In this document: positions 37,070-46,293 of the stretch, in pieces | Position numbering within the stretch: position 1 is the stretch's first letter | Layout: each line of letters begins with the position of its first letter | Origin: JAAYUD01 sp963676865 | GTDB lineage: Bacteria > Bacteroidota > Bacteroidia > Bacteroidales > Bacteroidaceae | Direction of reading: 5' to 3' | Assembly: GCA_963676865.2 (NCBI GenBank) | Contig: CAXXSS010000001.1 | Location: 3,162,001-3,226,000, forward strand | Length of the DNA: 64,000 bases | Made by a program: the position numbers and the translations under genes | The notes under the pieces: model-generated | What the model saw: the letters and a program-made list of their open reading frames with translations, nothing else | The model's database searches: none | What the model was told of the DNA's origin: nothing

Positions 37070-37843
37070 TTATTTCTTTTTAAAAAGAGGGGTATGGGAG
37101 AGAAGTTCAAGGGTCATCATGTCTCTGATTAATGTGTTCTTACAAGTTTCAAAAGCTTGTTTAGATTGGCTTTGTCCAGATTTTGCACTAGCTAAATCAG
37201 AAGGAGTTGCTTTTCCATTAGCGAACTTATTTTCAATATATTCGTATTGTACAGTCGTTTGAACTAATGCATCATTACATATTTTAAGAGTACTGATATT
37301 AAGCATGACACTCGAATATAGTTCTATGATTTGCTTTTTAAGTTCTTCGAACTTGATCTCTCTTTCGAGCTCTGCAGATCTGATTGCCAAGCGTTGTCTT
37401 TTGAGACTTGGACGAATATCAAACAGTTTGTCTAAAGGGATACTCACTCCTGCTCCAACAGAATATAGATTCTGAGTAGTAGAACTGAAATTGGTGGTAG
37501 CAGGTGTGTATACATCAGAATAATAGGCATCGTTAGCCATTCTGCCGTATTGGTAACTTCCACGGATACTGAAGAAGCTGAGAAAATCCCGTTTTTGCTT
37601 GGAAAGTAACATCTTTTGAATGAGTATGTCATTCTCTTGAAATTGGTAAATGGGTGATCTCTTTGCATTCTCAAAGAGAAGAGAAAGCGATGGGAGATTT
37701 ATGTTTTGAAGCTCGTTATTATTCAGCTCCGAATAATCGCTGATAGTAGTTGCATCTTCGTTTTGTGCAATGCACTTGTCTGTTATGAAGCTAGCAAAAA
37801 AAATGACAAGGATGAATAGAGTATATCTTTTTATTAAAAGCAT
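37070..37843 (-). CDS. Short TolC-family outer membrane protein
   Basis: This 257-residue protein has a signal peptide (cleavage after CIAQ near residue 27) and one TolC/OEP-type repeat: LSLLFENAKRSPIYQFQENDILIQKM, the strand pair SIRGSYQYGRM and GAGVSIPLDKLF, and long coiled helices up to the end. Usual TolC proteins are about 420-480 residues with two such repeats, so this one is about half size. It starts the operon that continues with the Wzc-like and Wzy proteins, where a Wza-type export lipoprotein would be expected. Reading it as the export channel is inference. Confidence 0.82.
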   Translation of the reverse strand: MLLIKRYTLFILVIFFASFITDKCIAQNEDATTISDYSELNNNELQNINLPSLSLLFENAKRSPIYQFQENDILIQKMLLSKQKRDFLSFFSIRGSYQYGRMANDAYYSDVYTPATTNFSSTTQNLYSVGAGVSIPLDKLFDIRPSLKRQRLAIRSAELEREIKFEELKKQIIELYSSVMLNISTLKICNDALVQTTVQYEYIENKFANGKATPSDLASAKSGQSQSKQAFETCKNTLIRDMMTLELLSHTPLFKKK

Positions 37844-37965
37844 ATTACAATCTCTTAATTAATAAGGTGTAAAGGTAAGTATAATTTTTTAAAACTACTT
37901 CTTTTTGTTGAAAAATGTTGTATAAACCTTCCTCTTTGTTGCTCTTTTACCATATTATAAGACGT
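37844..37965. other. AT-rich upstream region of the export operon
   Basis: No gene is seen. TTACCTTTA on the minus strand near 37870 is close to a -7 box but lacks the final G. The promoter of the TolC-Wzc-Wzy unit should lie here. Confidence 0.4.
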
Positions 37966-38007
37966 AAAAAAACGTCTCAGAATCGTCCTCTAACGATTTC
38001 CGAGACG
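37966..38007 (-). terminator. Terminator downstream of the fabD-aminotransferase unit
   Basis: CGTCTC (37973-37978) and GAGACG (38002-38007), with AATCGT/ACGATT inside, form a stem that on the minus strand is followed by seven T. The aminotransferase stop is about 120 bp upstream. Confidence 0.75.
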
Positions 38008-38129
38008 CAACACAAAAACTAAACTAGACTTCAACTATACAAAAATCAGGGGTTTCACAACTCCTTTAATGGTGCAAATATCGTTATAGTTTCTTGAATA
38101 TCCAAATTTCGTGATAAAAAATACATATT

Positions 38130-39449
38130 CTACTGTCGAACAGAGTGATTTTTTTCAAAAATTTGCATTCTTTGTTCCAACAATTCGTATTGATTGTCTT
38201 TGATGAACGATGTACATGCCCGTAAACCTTCTTGCTTGCTGCCTGTGGTCACTAGAGAGATGGCACTTACACCGTAATACATCAATTCTTTTGCCAATTT
38301 ACTACTCGTCATACCCGGGTATCCAATAGTAAAATAGAAGCCATCGGCAACGGGTTCGCCCAAGTCATTATCATACACTAAGTAGAAGCCATGGCGCAGG
38401 AATATTTCTTTCAATTTGCGTGCCCGCTCTCCATAGACTTTGACCTCATCGATGAAATTATATTTACCTTCACAGGCTGCTTTGAGCATTGCTGCTAGTG
38501 CGTATTGTGCCGAATGGCTCGTACCAGATGACAGGGCATATAGTATACGATGAATAAAGACGGTTCCGAAAGTTCCGCCTCCGTAGCGTGTAGCGAAACC
38601 CGAATAGCTGCGGTGGTAAAGTGAATCGGATATGCAACTGACTCCTATACGTTGACCGGCGTAGCTGAAAGCTTTAGAACCTGATATCAGTAAAATATAG
38701 TTCTTAGTGTAGTGAGCCACTGTCGGTTGGAAAGGTGGTTGATAAGGTTGACTGAGATCCTTGCGAAAGTCCATTGCAAAGTATGCCAAATCTTCTAATA
38801 CGATGACATCGTATTTGGTTGCCAGTTCACCAATTGTTTTTAGCTCTTCTTCTTTTAAACAAATCCAACTTGGATTGTTTGGATTAGAATATATGATTGC
38901 TGAGATATTTCCTTTGCTGAGATAGCTCTCGAGTTTATCTTTTAACTTTTCACCGCGATAGTCGTAGACATCAAATGTCTCATATTTCTGTCCCATTACA
39001 ACCAGCTGTTGCTTTTGAACAGGAAATCCCGGGTCGATGAACAAAATGGTGTCTTTCTCCGGATTGCATTGACTGCAAGTGAGAAAAGATGCGAAGGTAC
39101 CCTGCATAGAACCTGTGACGGGGACGCATCCTTCAGGGCTGATATCAACATTGATAAAGGCTTTTACAAAATTGGATGCTTCTTGTTTCAGTTCTGCAAG
39201 GCCGTTGATGTCAGGATAGAGGCTTGCAATGCCCTTTTGAAGAGCTGCTATTTCGGCTTGTACACCGACAGAAGAAGGAGGAAGTCCGGGAACGCCCATC
39301 TCCATTTTGATGAATTCGACACCTGATTCTTGTTCTGCCTTGGCGGCAATAGCTTTTACTTCACGGATCGTGGCTTTAGAGAAGTCTACGATTTGGAACT
39401 CATTGATAGTGTTATCAATGAGTTCTCTGTTAATCGGAGTATTTTTCAT
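38130..39449 (-). CDS. PLP-dependent class I/II aminotransferase
   Basis: This 439-residue protein is a fold-type I aminotransferase: GSMQGTFASFL in the cofactor pocket, IIYSNPNNPSWICL with the substrate-site NPNNP, VLEDLAYF with the Asp that holds the pyridine nitrogen, and SGSKAFSYAGQRIG with the Schiff-base lysine. It converts an amino acid and a keto acid in the cytoplasm; the specificity is not visible. The gene is 28 bp after fabD and ends in a terminator hairpin. It is probably co-transcribed with fabD, though no functional link is evident. Confidence 0.88.
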   Translation of the reverse strand: MKNTPINRELIDNTINEFQIVDFSKATIREVKAIAAKAEQESGVEFIKMEMGVPGLPPSSVGVQAEIAALQKGIASLYPDINGLAELKQEASNFVKAFINVDISPEGCVPVTGSMQGTFASFLTCSQCNPEKDTILFIDPGFPVQKQQLVVMGQKYETFDVYDYRGEKLKDKLESYLSKGNISAIIYSNPNNPSWICLKEEELKTIGELATKYDVIVLEDLAYFAMDFRKDLSQPYQPPFQPTVAHYTKNYILLISGSKAFSYAGQRIGVSCISDSLYHRSYSGFATRYGGGTFGTVFIHRILYALSSGTSHSAQYALAAMLKAACEGKYNFIDEVKVYGERARKLKEIFLRHGFYLVYDNDLGEPVADGFYFTIGYPGMTSSKLAKELMYYGVSAISLVTTGSKQEGLRACTSFIKDNQYELLEQRMQIFEKNHSVRQ

Positions 39450-39477
39450 GGTAATATATAATTAATATGGTCTTGTC

Positions 39478-40365
39478 TTATTCGATTCCGTGAGCCGAGA
39501 CGTTCGAATCTATTTTAGAAATAAGTTTCTGAAGAACAACTCCAGGGCCACATTCGGTGAAATCTGTTGCGCCGTCAGCAATCATGTTTTTGGCGCTCTG
39601 AGAGAAACGGACGGGGGCGGTGAGTTGTGCTACTAGATTTTTTCTTATTTCTTCAGGATCTGTATGAGGTTTGGCATCTACGTTTTGATAGATCGCGCAT
39701 TTAGGGATGTTGAAGTTTGTCTTTTGGATAGCTTCTTCCAGTTCTTCTTTGGCCGGTTGCATCAATGGTGAATGGAATGCACCACCTACTTTCAGCGGAA
39801 GAGCGCGTTTTGCTCCTGCGGCTTTCATTAGTTCGCAAGCTTTATTGATACCTTCGATAGTGCCTGAAATAACCAATTGTCCCGGGCAATTGTAGTTTGC
39901 CGGTACGCAAACTTCGCCTTCTGCATTTACCTGTTCGCATATTTCTTCTACTTTTTCATCAGAAAGAGCAATGATAGCTGCCATTGTCGAAGGTTTGGCT
40001 TCGCAAGCTTTTTGCATAGCCATAGCGCGGGCATAAACCAATTTCAGTCCGTCTTCGAAGTTCAAAGCACCACTAGCAACCAATGCGGAGAATTCTCCAA
40101 GCGAATGTCCGGCAACCATCTCTGGTTTAAAAGCCTCACCCATGCAGAGGGCAGAAATAACAGAATGAAGGAATACGGCAGGCTGTGTTACTTTTGTCTG
40201 TTTCAATTCTTCATCTGTTCCATCGAACATTATATCAGTGATGCGATAGCCTAAAATGCTATTTGCTTTTTCAAATAATTCTTTTGCTAACGCAGAACTT
40301 TCGTATAAGTCTTTGCCCATTCCTACAAATTGAGCTCCTTGACCGGGGAATACAAATGCTTTCAT
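39478..40365 (-). CDS. fabD: Malonyl-CoA:ACP transacylase
   Basis: This 295-residue enzyme moves malonyl from CoA to acyl carrier protein in fatty acid synthesis. It has GQGAQFVGMG at the N-terminus, the nucleophile Ser88 in GHSLGEFSAL and the catalytic His198 in GGAFHSPLM. The length is normal. CAAATTTA at 40392-40399, read as TAAATTTG on the minus strand, is a possible -7 box 27 bp upstream. The gene is divergent from the xylose regulator and leads the unit with the aminotransferase. Confidence 0.95.
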   Translation of the reverse strand: MKAFVFPGQGAQFVGMGKDLYESSALAKELFEKANSILGYRITDIMFDGTDEELKQTKVTQPAVFLHSVISALCMGEAFKPEMVAGHSLGEFSALVASGALNFEDGLKLVYARAMAMQKACEAKPSTMAAIIALSDEKVEEICEQVNAEGEVCVPANYNCPGQLVISGTIEGINKACELMKAAGAKRALPLKVGGAFHSPLMQPAKEELEEAIQKTNFNIPKCAIYQNVDAKPHTDPEEIRKNLVAQLTAPVRFSQSAKNMIADGATDFTECGPGVVLQKLISKIDSNVSAHGIE

Positions 40366-40399
40366 CTTTTTATTTTATTTTTAATTCGGTGCAAATTTA

Positions 40400-40646
40400 T
40401 AAAAACTCTTTGGATAAATCGTTGCATTTGTTACATTATTCTTCTTTAGTCTGTAAAAGAGAGTGCCGAAAGAGAGAGGCTATTCATTATAATATATGTA
40501 TATTTAGGGAAATATTCTTTACTTCTTTCTTGTACAAAATAGATATTGTCCTTTATATAATAAGTGTCCTTTTGTTAATGTAAAAATAAGAACGCTTAAA
40601 TATATGTAAAACAATAAATTGGGATGGCGAAAAATAATAGCTTTTA
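40400..40646. other. Intergenic stretch between fabD and the xylose regulator
   Basis: No gene is seen. Short frames across it have no recognisable product. It separates divergent promoters at 40392 (fabD) and 40647-40677 (regulator). Confidence 0.5.
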
Positions 40647-40677
40647 TTTGGAGAAAGAAAAAAAACATATATATTTG
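40647..40677 (+). promoter_or_regulatory. Promoter of the NUDIX-like xylose regulator
   Basis: TTTG (40647-40650), a 19-bp spacer and TATATTTG (40670-40677) match the consensus exactly. Transcription should begin near 40684, which rules out the GTG at 40677 as start and supports the ATG at 40704. Confidence 0.75.
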
Positions 40678-40703
40678 TGCTGTATTTAAATATTAAAATC
40701 AAT

Positions 40704-41432
40704 ATGCAAAGCACTCAACCTAAAAATGGGTATGCCCTTAATCATATATCAATCGATTCTGTTATTTTAGGGTTCGATGGTAAAGATTTGAAGGTGTTGC
40801 TCGTCCCTCAGAAAGTTGAAGTAGGAGCAAAACTGCTTTATTTTAAAAAACTACCGGGTGATCTTATCTTTAAAGACGAAGATTTTGAAGTAGCGGCACA
40901 TCGTACGTTAAATGATCTGACGGGTATTCATGGCGTCAGAATGTATCAGTTCAAAACGTATGGCTCCAAAGATCGTTGTTCGGAGAAAGACTTTCTTTGG
41001 TTGGGACAAACCTCGGGAATCAAGGTTGAGAGTATTGTAACTACTGCTTATTTGTCGGCTGTCAAACTTGATGGAACCCTTAGACTCACAGTTAAGAAAT
41101 ACGGTTGTGAATGGTGTGCTATTAACGAGGTAGGTGATTTGGCTTTTGATCATAATGTTATTTTAGAAGATGCCCTATCTTATTTTAGAAGATTAGTCAG
41201 TCATAGTCCTGCTATCATATTCGAATTGTTGCCTCGCAAGTTTACTATATTGCAATTGCGTACGCTATTCGAGCTGATTAATCGAAAGAAATATGATATT
41301 CGAAATTTCCAGAAGAAACTGACACAGATGAAGTATGTGGTTTCGTTAGACGAATTCGAAAAGGGAGTGCGGCATCGTGCTGCCAGGTATTATCATTTTG
41401 ATAAAGTGCTTTACAACAAGTCGAGACGTTGA
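40704..41432 (+). CDS. NUDIX-fold transcriptional regulator of xylose genes (NrtR/AraR type)
   Basis: From the ATG at 40704 the protein has 242 residues. The N-terminal half is a NUDIX fold whose box reads LPGDLIFKDEDFEVAAHRTLND; the catalytic REUxEE is lost, as in ligand-sensing regulators. The C-terminal half (about 150-242) is the winged-helix domain of the NrtR family (FTILQLRTLFELINRKKYDIRNFQKKL). In Bacteroides such proteins control arabinose and xylose genes, and here xylB follows 112 bp downstream. It likely represses the operon until it binds the sugar or an intermediate. Confidence 0.85.
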   Translation: MQSTQPKNGYALNHISIDSVILGFDGKDLKVLLVPQKVEVGAKLLYFKKLPGDLIFKDEDFEVAAHRTLNDLTGIHGVRMYQFKTYGSKDRCSEKDFLWLGQTSGIKVESIVTTAYLSAVKLDGTLRLTVKKYGCEWCAINEVGDLAFDHNVILEDALSYFRRLVSHSPAIIFELLPRKFTILQLRTLFELINRKKYDIRNFQKKLTQMKYVVSLDEFEKGVRHRAARYYHFDKVLYNKSRR

Positions 41433-41544
41433 TTTATTGAGTGTGGTATTATTGCAAAAACTAAACACAATGCTTTTAATGACTACCCGTATCGTGTGGG
41501 GGAGGTATCCTATTTGTCATTAGGCATAAGAAATTTATAATAAT
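41433..41544 (+). promoter_or_regulatory. Leader of xylBAE with probable promoter/operator
   Basis: This gap lies between regulator and xylB. CCTATTTG near 41510 is a weak -7 box. No perfect inverted repeat is evident, so the operator is placed here only by context. Confidence 0.35.
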
Positions 41545-43032
41545 ATGTATTTATTAGGTTATGACATTGGTAGTTCGTCGGTAAAGGCTAGTTTGGTAGA
41601 TGCCGACTCAGGAAAGTGCGTTGCTTCGGCATTTTACCCCAAAACAGAAGCTCCTATTATCTCCGTAAAGGCTGGATGGGCCGAACAGAATCCGTCAGAT
41701 TGGTGGAATTATTTGAAACTCTCTACAGCCGCTGTGCTCCAAGAGAGTGGGGCAGACCCGTCGGCAATCATGGCTATCGGAATTTCTTATCAGATGCACG
41801 GATTGGTCTGTGTAGATAAGGAACAAAACGTGTTGCGTCCTGCCATTATCTGGTGCGACTCACGCGCTGTACCCTTCGGAAGCAGTGCTTTTAAGGAAAT
41901 AGGATCGGATAAGTGTCTTTCTCATCTACTCAATTCGCCCGGCAATTTTACGGCCTCCAAATTAGAGTGGGTGAAACAGAACGAACCGCAGATATTCGAG
42001 AAAATAGACAAGATTATGTTGCCCGGCGATTATATTGCCATGAAGTTGTCCGGAGAGATTTGTACTACGGTTTCCGGTCTTTCGGAAGGTATGTTCTGGG
42101 ATTTCAAAGAGAATCGTGTTGCAGACTTTCTGTTAGATTATTATGGATTCGACAAATCTATTTTGCCCGACATTCGCCCCACTTTTTCCGAACAGGGGCA
42201 ACTTAGTGCATCTGCTGCTGCCGAACTGGGCTTGAATCAGGGCATCAGTATTGCATATCGTGCCGGCGATCAGCCCAACAACGCTTTGTCTCTCAATGTA
42301 TTTGATGTTGGAGAGATTGCCTCTACGGCAGGAACTTCGGGAGTCGTTTACGGTGTCAATGGCAATGTCAATTATGATAATCTGTCTCGTGTCAATACCT
42401 TTGCCCACGTCAATCATTCTGCCCAGCAGACACGTTTGGGAGTTCTGCTGTGCATCAATGGCACTGGTATATTGAACTCATGGACTCGTCATCAGATTCT
42501 TGGAGATACGTTGTCGTATGCCGAGATGAACGATTTAGCAGCAACGGCTCCGATTGGGTCTCAAGGTTTGGCTATCATGCCATTTGGCAACGGCGCCGAA
42601 CGTATGTTAGAAAACAAAGAAATGCATTGCAGCATCAATGGCATCGATTTCAATATCCACCAGCGGCAACATATTGTGAGAGCTGTGCAAGAGGGAATCG
42701 TATTCTCTATGAAGTACGGTATTGATATCATGCAGGATATGGGACTTCCGGTGAAAGTCATTCATGCCGGCTATGCCAATATGTTTATGAGTCCGTTATT
42801 TCGAGATACTTTGGCAAGCGTAACAGGTGCCACCATCGAACTCTACAATACGGACGGTTCTGTGGGGGCTGCCAAGGGAGCCGGTATGGGTATAGGATAT
42901 TATAGAAACAACACCGAAGCCTTTGCTACACTCGAGAAAAAGCAGGTTATCGAGCCCGATACGAAACAAGAAACAGCATATAAAGATGCATACGAACATT
43001 GGAAACAGTGTTTATCCAACTATGGCTATTAA
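41545..43032 (+). CDS. xylB: Xylulokinase
   Basis: This 495-residue FGGY-family kinase phosphorylates D-xylulose to xylulose 5-phosphate. It starts with GYDIGSSSVKASLVD (phosphate-binding), has YQMHGLVCVD and RPAIIWCDSRA in the sugar site, GDQPNNALSLNVF with the catalytic Asp, GTSGVVYGV, and the C-terminal DGSVGAAKGAGMG. The length fits the family. It is followed after 34 bp by xylA, and the operon context supports xylulose over other sugars. Confidence 0.95.
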   Translation: MYLLGYDIGSSSVKASLVDADSGKCVASAFYPKTEAPIISVKAGWAEQNPSDWWNYLKLSTAAVLQESGADPSAIMAIGISYQMHGLVCVDKEQNVLRPAIIWCDSRAVPFGSSAFKEIGSDKCLSHLLNSPGNFTASKLEWVKQNEPQIFEKIDKIMLPGDYIAMKLSGEICTTVSGLSEGMFWDFKENRVADFLLDYYGFDKSILPDIRPTFSEQGQLSASAAAELGLNQGISIAYRAGDQPNNALSLNVFDVGEIASTAGTSGVVYGVNGNVNYDNLSRVNTFAHVNHSAQQTRLGVLLCINGTGILNSWTRHQILGDTLSYAEMNDLAATAPIGSQGLAIMPFGNGAERMLENKEMHCSINGIDFNIHQRQHIVRAVQEGIVFSMKYGIDIMQDMGLPVKVIHAGYANMFMSPLFRDTLASVTGATIELYNTDGSVGAAKGAGMGIGYYRNNTEAFATLEKKQVIEPDTKQETAYKDAYEHWKQCLSNYGY

Positions 43033-43066
43033 TTAATATATTTAAATCTATATAAATTATTTTATC

Positions 43067-44377
43067 ATGACAAAAGAATATTTTTCTGGAATTGAAAAGA
43101 TTAAATTCGAAGGTAAAGAGAGTAAAAACCCGATGGCATTTCATTATTATGATGCCAATAAGGTTGTAATGGGTAAACCCATGAAAGATTGGTTGAAATT
43201 TGCAATGGCTTGGTGGCACACACTCGGTGCACAAGGAACAGACCAATTCGGCGGTGATACCAAAGCTTTCCCTTGGAATGGTGATCCTGAAAAGCTACAG
43301 CTTGCTAAGAACAAAGTCGATGCAGGTTTTGAATTTATGCAGAAGGTGGGTATTGAATACTATTGCTTCCACGATGTAGATCTTTGCTCCGAAGCAGATT
43401 CTATAGAGGAATACGAAGCCAATTTGAAACAGATCGTAGCTTACCTGAAGCAAAAAATGGACGAGACCGGTATTAAGCTCCTATGGGGTACTGCCAACGT
43501 CTTCAGCCATGCCCGTTATATGAATGGTGCTGCTACCAATCCTAATTTCGACGTAGTAGCTCGTGCTTCTATTCAGCTGAAAAATGCAATTGATGCGACG
43601 ATTGAGCTCGGCGGTACAAACTATGTATTCTGGGGTGGTCGCGAAGGCTATATGTCGTTGTTGAATACCGATCAGAAACGCGAAAAAGAACACTTGGCTA
43701 TGATGCTGACAAAGTGCCGCGATTATGCTCGTGCAAAGGGATTCAAAGGCACATTCCTTATCGAACCCAAGCCAATGGAACCAACCAAACATCAGTATGA
43801 TGTCGATACCGAGACGGTTATCGGATTCCTTCGTGCTCACGGTTTGGATAAAGACTTTAAAGTAAACATAGAGGTCAATCATGCAACACTTGCCGGCCAT
43901 ACATTCGAACACGAATTGGCTGTTGCCGTAGACAACGGAATGCTTGGCTCTATCGATGCCAATCGCGGTGATTATCAAAACGGTTGGGACACAGACCAAT
44001 TCCCTATCGATCATTTCGAACTTGTTCAGGCTATGATGCAGATTATTCGCAATGGTGGTTTACACAACGGCGGATCGAACTTCGATGCAAAAACTCGTCG
44101 CAATTCTACCGACTTGGACGATATTTTCATTGCTCACATCAGTGGCATGGATGCGATGGCTCACGCACTGCTTAGTGCTGCCGAGATATTGGAGAAGTCT
44201 CCGTATCAACAGATGTTCAAAGAACGTTATGCTTCTTTCGACGCAGGCAAAGGTAAGGACTTCGAAACGGGCAAGATGGACCTCGAAGACTTGGTAGCTT
44301 ATGCTAAAGAGCATGGAGAACCGAAGCAGATAAGTGGCAAACAAGAGCTTTACGAAGCTATTGTAAACATGTATTAA
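43067..44377 (+). CDS. xylA: Xylose isomerase
   Basis: This 436-residue enzyme interconverts D-xylose and D-xylulose. It has FCFHDVDLC-type motif YYCFHDVD with the catalytic His, VFWGGREGY, FLIEPKPMEPTKHQYD with the metal-binding Glu and His, and GSIDANRGD. It belongs to the longer class II xylose isomerases. It lies between xylB and the transporter gene, completing the xylose entry pathway. Confidence 0.97.
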   Translation: MTKEYFSGIEKIKFEGKESKNPMAFHYYDANKVVMGKPMKDWLKFAMAWWHTLGAQGTDQFGGDTKAFPWNGDPEKLQLAKNKVDAGFEFMQKVGIEYYCFHDVDLCSEADSIEEYEANLKQIVAYLKQKMDETGIKLLWGTANVFSHARYMNGAATNPNFDVVARASIQLKNAIDATIELGGTNYVFWGGREGYMSLLNTDQKREKEHLAMMLTKCRDYARAKGFKGTFLIEPKPMEPTKHQYDVDTETVIGFLRAHGLDKDFKVNIEVNHATLAGHTFEHELAVAVDNGMLGSIDANRGDYQNGWDTDQFPIDHFELVQAMMQIIRNGGLHNGGSNFDAKTRRNSTDLDDIFIAHISGMDAMAHALLSAAEILEKSPYQQMFKERYASFDAGKGKDFETGKMDLEDLVAYAKEHGEPKQISGKQELYEAIVNMY

Positions 44378-44392
44378 TAGTGTGTTATTTTT

Positions 44393-45859
44393 ATGGAAAA
44401 CGCTAAAGGTAGTAAATTGTACCTCTTCAGTATTGTCCTCGTGGCAGTACTGGGAGGCCTTTTGTTTGGATATGATACGGCAGTCATCTCGGGTGCTGAA
44501 AAAGGGTTGCAGGCATTCTTTCTGGGTGCTACAGATTTTCAGTATACCGATGCTATACATGGCATCACCTCTTCGAGCGCCCTTATCGGGTGTATCATCG
44601 GTAGTGCCATATCCGGACTGTTCGCGTCGAGATGGGGACGAAAGAACTCGTTGATATTTGCCGGTATTTGTTTCTTTCTCTCTGCATTGGGCTCTTATGA
44701 ACCCGAATTTTTGTTCTTCACTCACGGTAAGCCCACTTACGAACTACTGATTGCCTTCAATTTGTATCGTGTATTGGGTGGCGTTGGTGTCGGTTTGGCT
44801 TCGGCCATCTGTCCGATGTATATAGCCGAGGTGGCTCCGACAAATATTCGTGGCACATTGGTCTCTTGGAATCAGTTTGCAATCATATTTGGTCAGCTAG
44901 TGGTTTATTTTGTCAACTTTGTGATTCTTGGTTCGCACACCAATCCTATTATCGATACCGTAAAAGGGGTTGCAGCCGTTATGCCGGGATCAGATACTTG
45001 GACCATAACCACGGGATGGCGTTATATGTTTGTCAGCAATGCTTTTCCCGCAGGACTCTTCACGTTGCTTGTATGCTTTGTGCCCGAGACTCCTCGTTAT
45101 TTAGCTCTTATAGGCAAGGATCATAAGGCTCTATCGGTTTTGGAACACATTAACGGTACTGTGAAGGCAAAGCAAATACTTGCCGAAATTAAGTCTACGG
45201 CAGAAGTCAAAACCGAGAAGCTCTTCAGCTATGGATTGTTGGTTATCTTTATCGGTATCATGCTCTCTGTTTTCCAGCAGATTGTGGGTATTAACGCCGT
45301 GCTTTACTTTGCACCGAGAATTTTCGAATCCATGCACATGGGCAATCCTATGGCACAGACGGTTATCATGGGTGTTATAAACATTCTCTTCACCCTGGTT
45401 GCTATCTTTACTGTCGAGAAGTGGGGACGCAAGCCGTTGCTTATTACCGGATCCATAGGTATGGCTGTCGGAGCTATCGGTGTGGCATTGACCAATCTAT
45501 TCAACTTGCCTCCAATTGTCTCTGTAGTAAGTATCATGTTCTATTCGGCAGCGTTTATGATGAGTTGGGGCCCTATTTGTTGGGTGCTTATAGCCGAAAT
45601 ATTCCCCAATACCATTCGAAGCGGTGCTGTCGCTGTTGCGGTTGCATTCCAATGGATAGCCAATTTTGCCGTTTCGTCGACGTTCGTGCCTCTTTATAAT
45701 ATGAAGATGGGTGGTTTGAGCAATTTCGGGCATATATTTGTTTATGCTCTCTATGGCATCATCTGCGTTGTAGCTGCTATATTCGTATGGAAACTAGTTC
45801 CGGAGACTAAGGGCAAAACGCTCGAAGATATGACTACCTTGTGGCGAAATAAACACTGA
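44393..45859 (+). CDS. xylE: MFS D-xylose:H+ symporter
   Basis: This 488-residue protein has 12 membrane helices and the sugar-porter marks: GGLLFGYDTAVISG in helix 1, RWGRKNSL in the first cytoplasmic loop, VETPRYL-type PETPRYL after helix 6, QQIVGINAVLYFAPRI in helix 7, WGRKPLL in the second repeat and VPETKGKTLEDM at the end. It is in the XylE/GLUT family and lies 15 bp after xylA, so D-xylose is the likely substrate. A strong terminator follows. Confidence 0.93.
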   Translation: MENAKGSKLYLFSIVLVAVLGGLLFGYDTAVISGAEKGLQAFFLGATDFQYTDAIHGITSSSALIGCIIGSAISGLFASRWGRKNSLIFAGICFFLSALGSYEPEFLFFTHGKPTYELLIAFNLYRVLGGVGVGLASAICPMYIAEVAPTNIRGTLVSWNQFAIIFGQLVVYFVNFVILGSHTNPIIDTVKGVAAVMPGSDTWTITTGWRYMFVSNAFPAGLFTLLVCFVPETPRYLALIGKDHKALSVLEHINGTVKAKQILAEIKSTAEVKTEKLFSYGLLVIFIGIMLSVFQQIVGINAVLYFAPRIFESMHMGNPMAQTVIMGVINILFTLVAIFTVEKWGRKPLLITGSIGMAVGAIGVALTNLFNLPPIVSVVSIMFYSAAFMMSWGPICWVLIAEIFPNTIRSGAVAVAVAFQWIANFAVSSTFVPLYNMKMGGLSNFGHIFVYALYGIICVVAAIFVWKLVPETKGKTLEDMTTLWRNKH

Positions 45860-45875
45860 TTAATCAGTTTATATC

Positions 45876-45930
45876 AATAAAAATAGAGAGATGGATTCAA
45901 TCGGATTCATCTCTCTATTTTTATTGTTAT
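45876..45930 (+). terminator. Terminator of the xylBAE operon
   Basis: AATAAAAATAGAGAGATG (45876-45893) and CATCTCTCTATTTTTATT (45908-45925) form a perfect 18-bp stem with a 14-base loop and a T-rich tail, starting 17 bp after the xylE stop. Confidence 0.85.
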
Positions 45931-45965
45931 CTCTCTATCTGTCTCTTCTGTTTTGTATCACTAGA

Positions 45966-46185
45966 GTATCATTCATCTGCATGATATGTATGGTACAATG
46001 TTTGAAAGCTAATGTTTCATTGTTTTCGTCTTTATTGTTCATTCGTTTGGTGCGCAGCATACATTCATATGCTGCGCACCAAACAATTGTATGCTGCGCA
46101 GCATATGAATGTATGCTGCGCACCAAACAGATGATTCATCCGTATGGAACGGATGTTAATGTCGTATATTGCAGACGAATGATAC
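45966..46185. repeat. Long interrupted palindrome enclosing GTTTGGTGCGC repeats
   Basis: GTATCATTCATCTGC (45966-45980) pairs with GCAGACGAATGATAC (46171-46185), 14 of 15 bases. Inside, GTTTGGTGCGCAGCATA (46045-46061) pairs perfectly with TATGCTGCGCACCAAAC (46068-46084), ATGCTGCGCAGCAT (46091-46104) is itself a palindrome, and the second arm is repeated at 46112-46128. The whole could fold as one branched hairpin between two convergent operons. No protein-coding signal is seen. Confidence 0.8.
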
Positions 46186-46232
46186 CTATTGTATGGATGA
46201 AATATGGGATGCTACCTGATGAAACAAAAAAA

Positions 46233-46267
46233 AGAAGAGTTCATTGAGATATAATGAACTCTTCTTC
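46233..46267 (-). terminator. Terminator of the galactose operon
   Basis: AAGAAGAGTTCATT (46233-46246) pairs with AATGAACTCTTCTT (46254-46267). On the minus strand the stem is followed by a run of T, 27 bp after the galK stop. Confidence 0.85.
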
Positions 46268-46293
46268 TACGATTTAATAATCTTTGCCGAGGC

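Noticed and set aside
46045..46128. CRISPR array
   Set aside because: The repeats are palindromic with short, unequal spacers that are themselves repeat-derived, and no cas gene is present.
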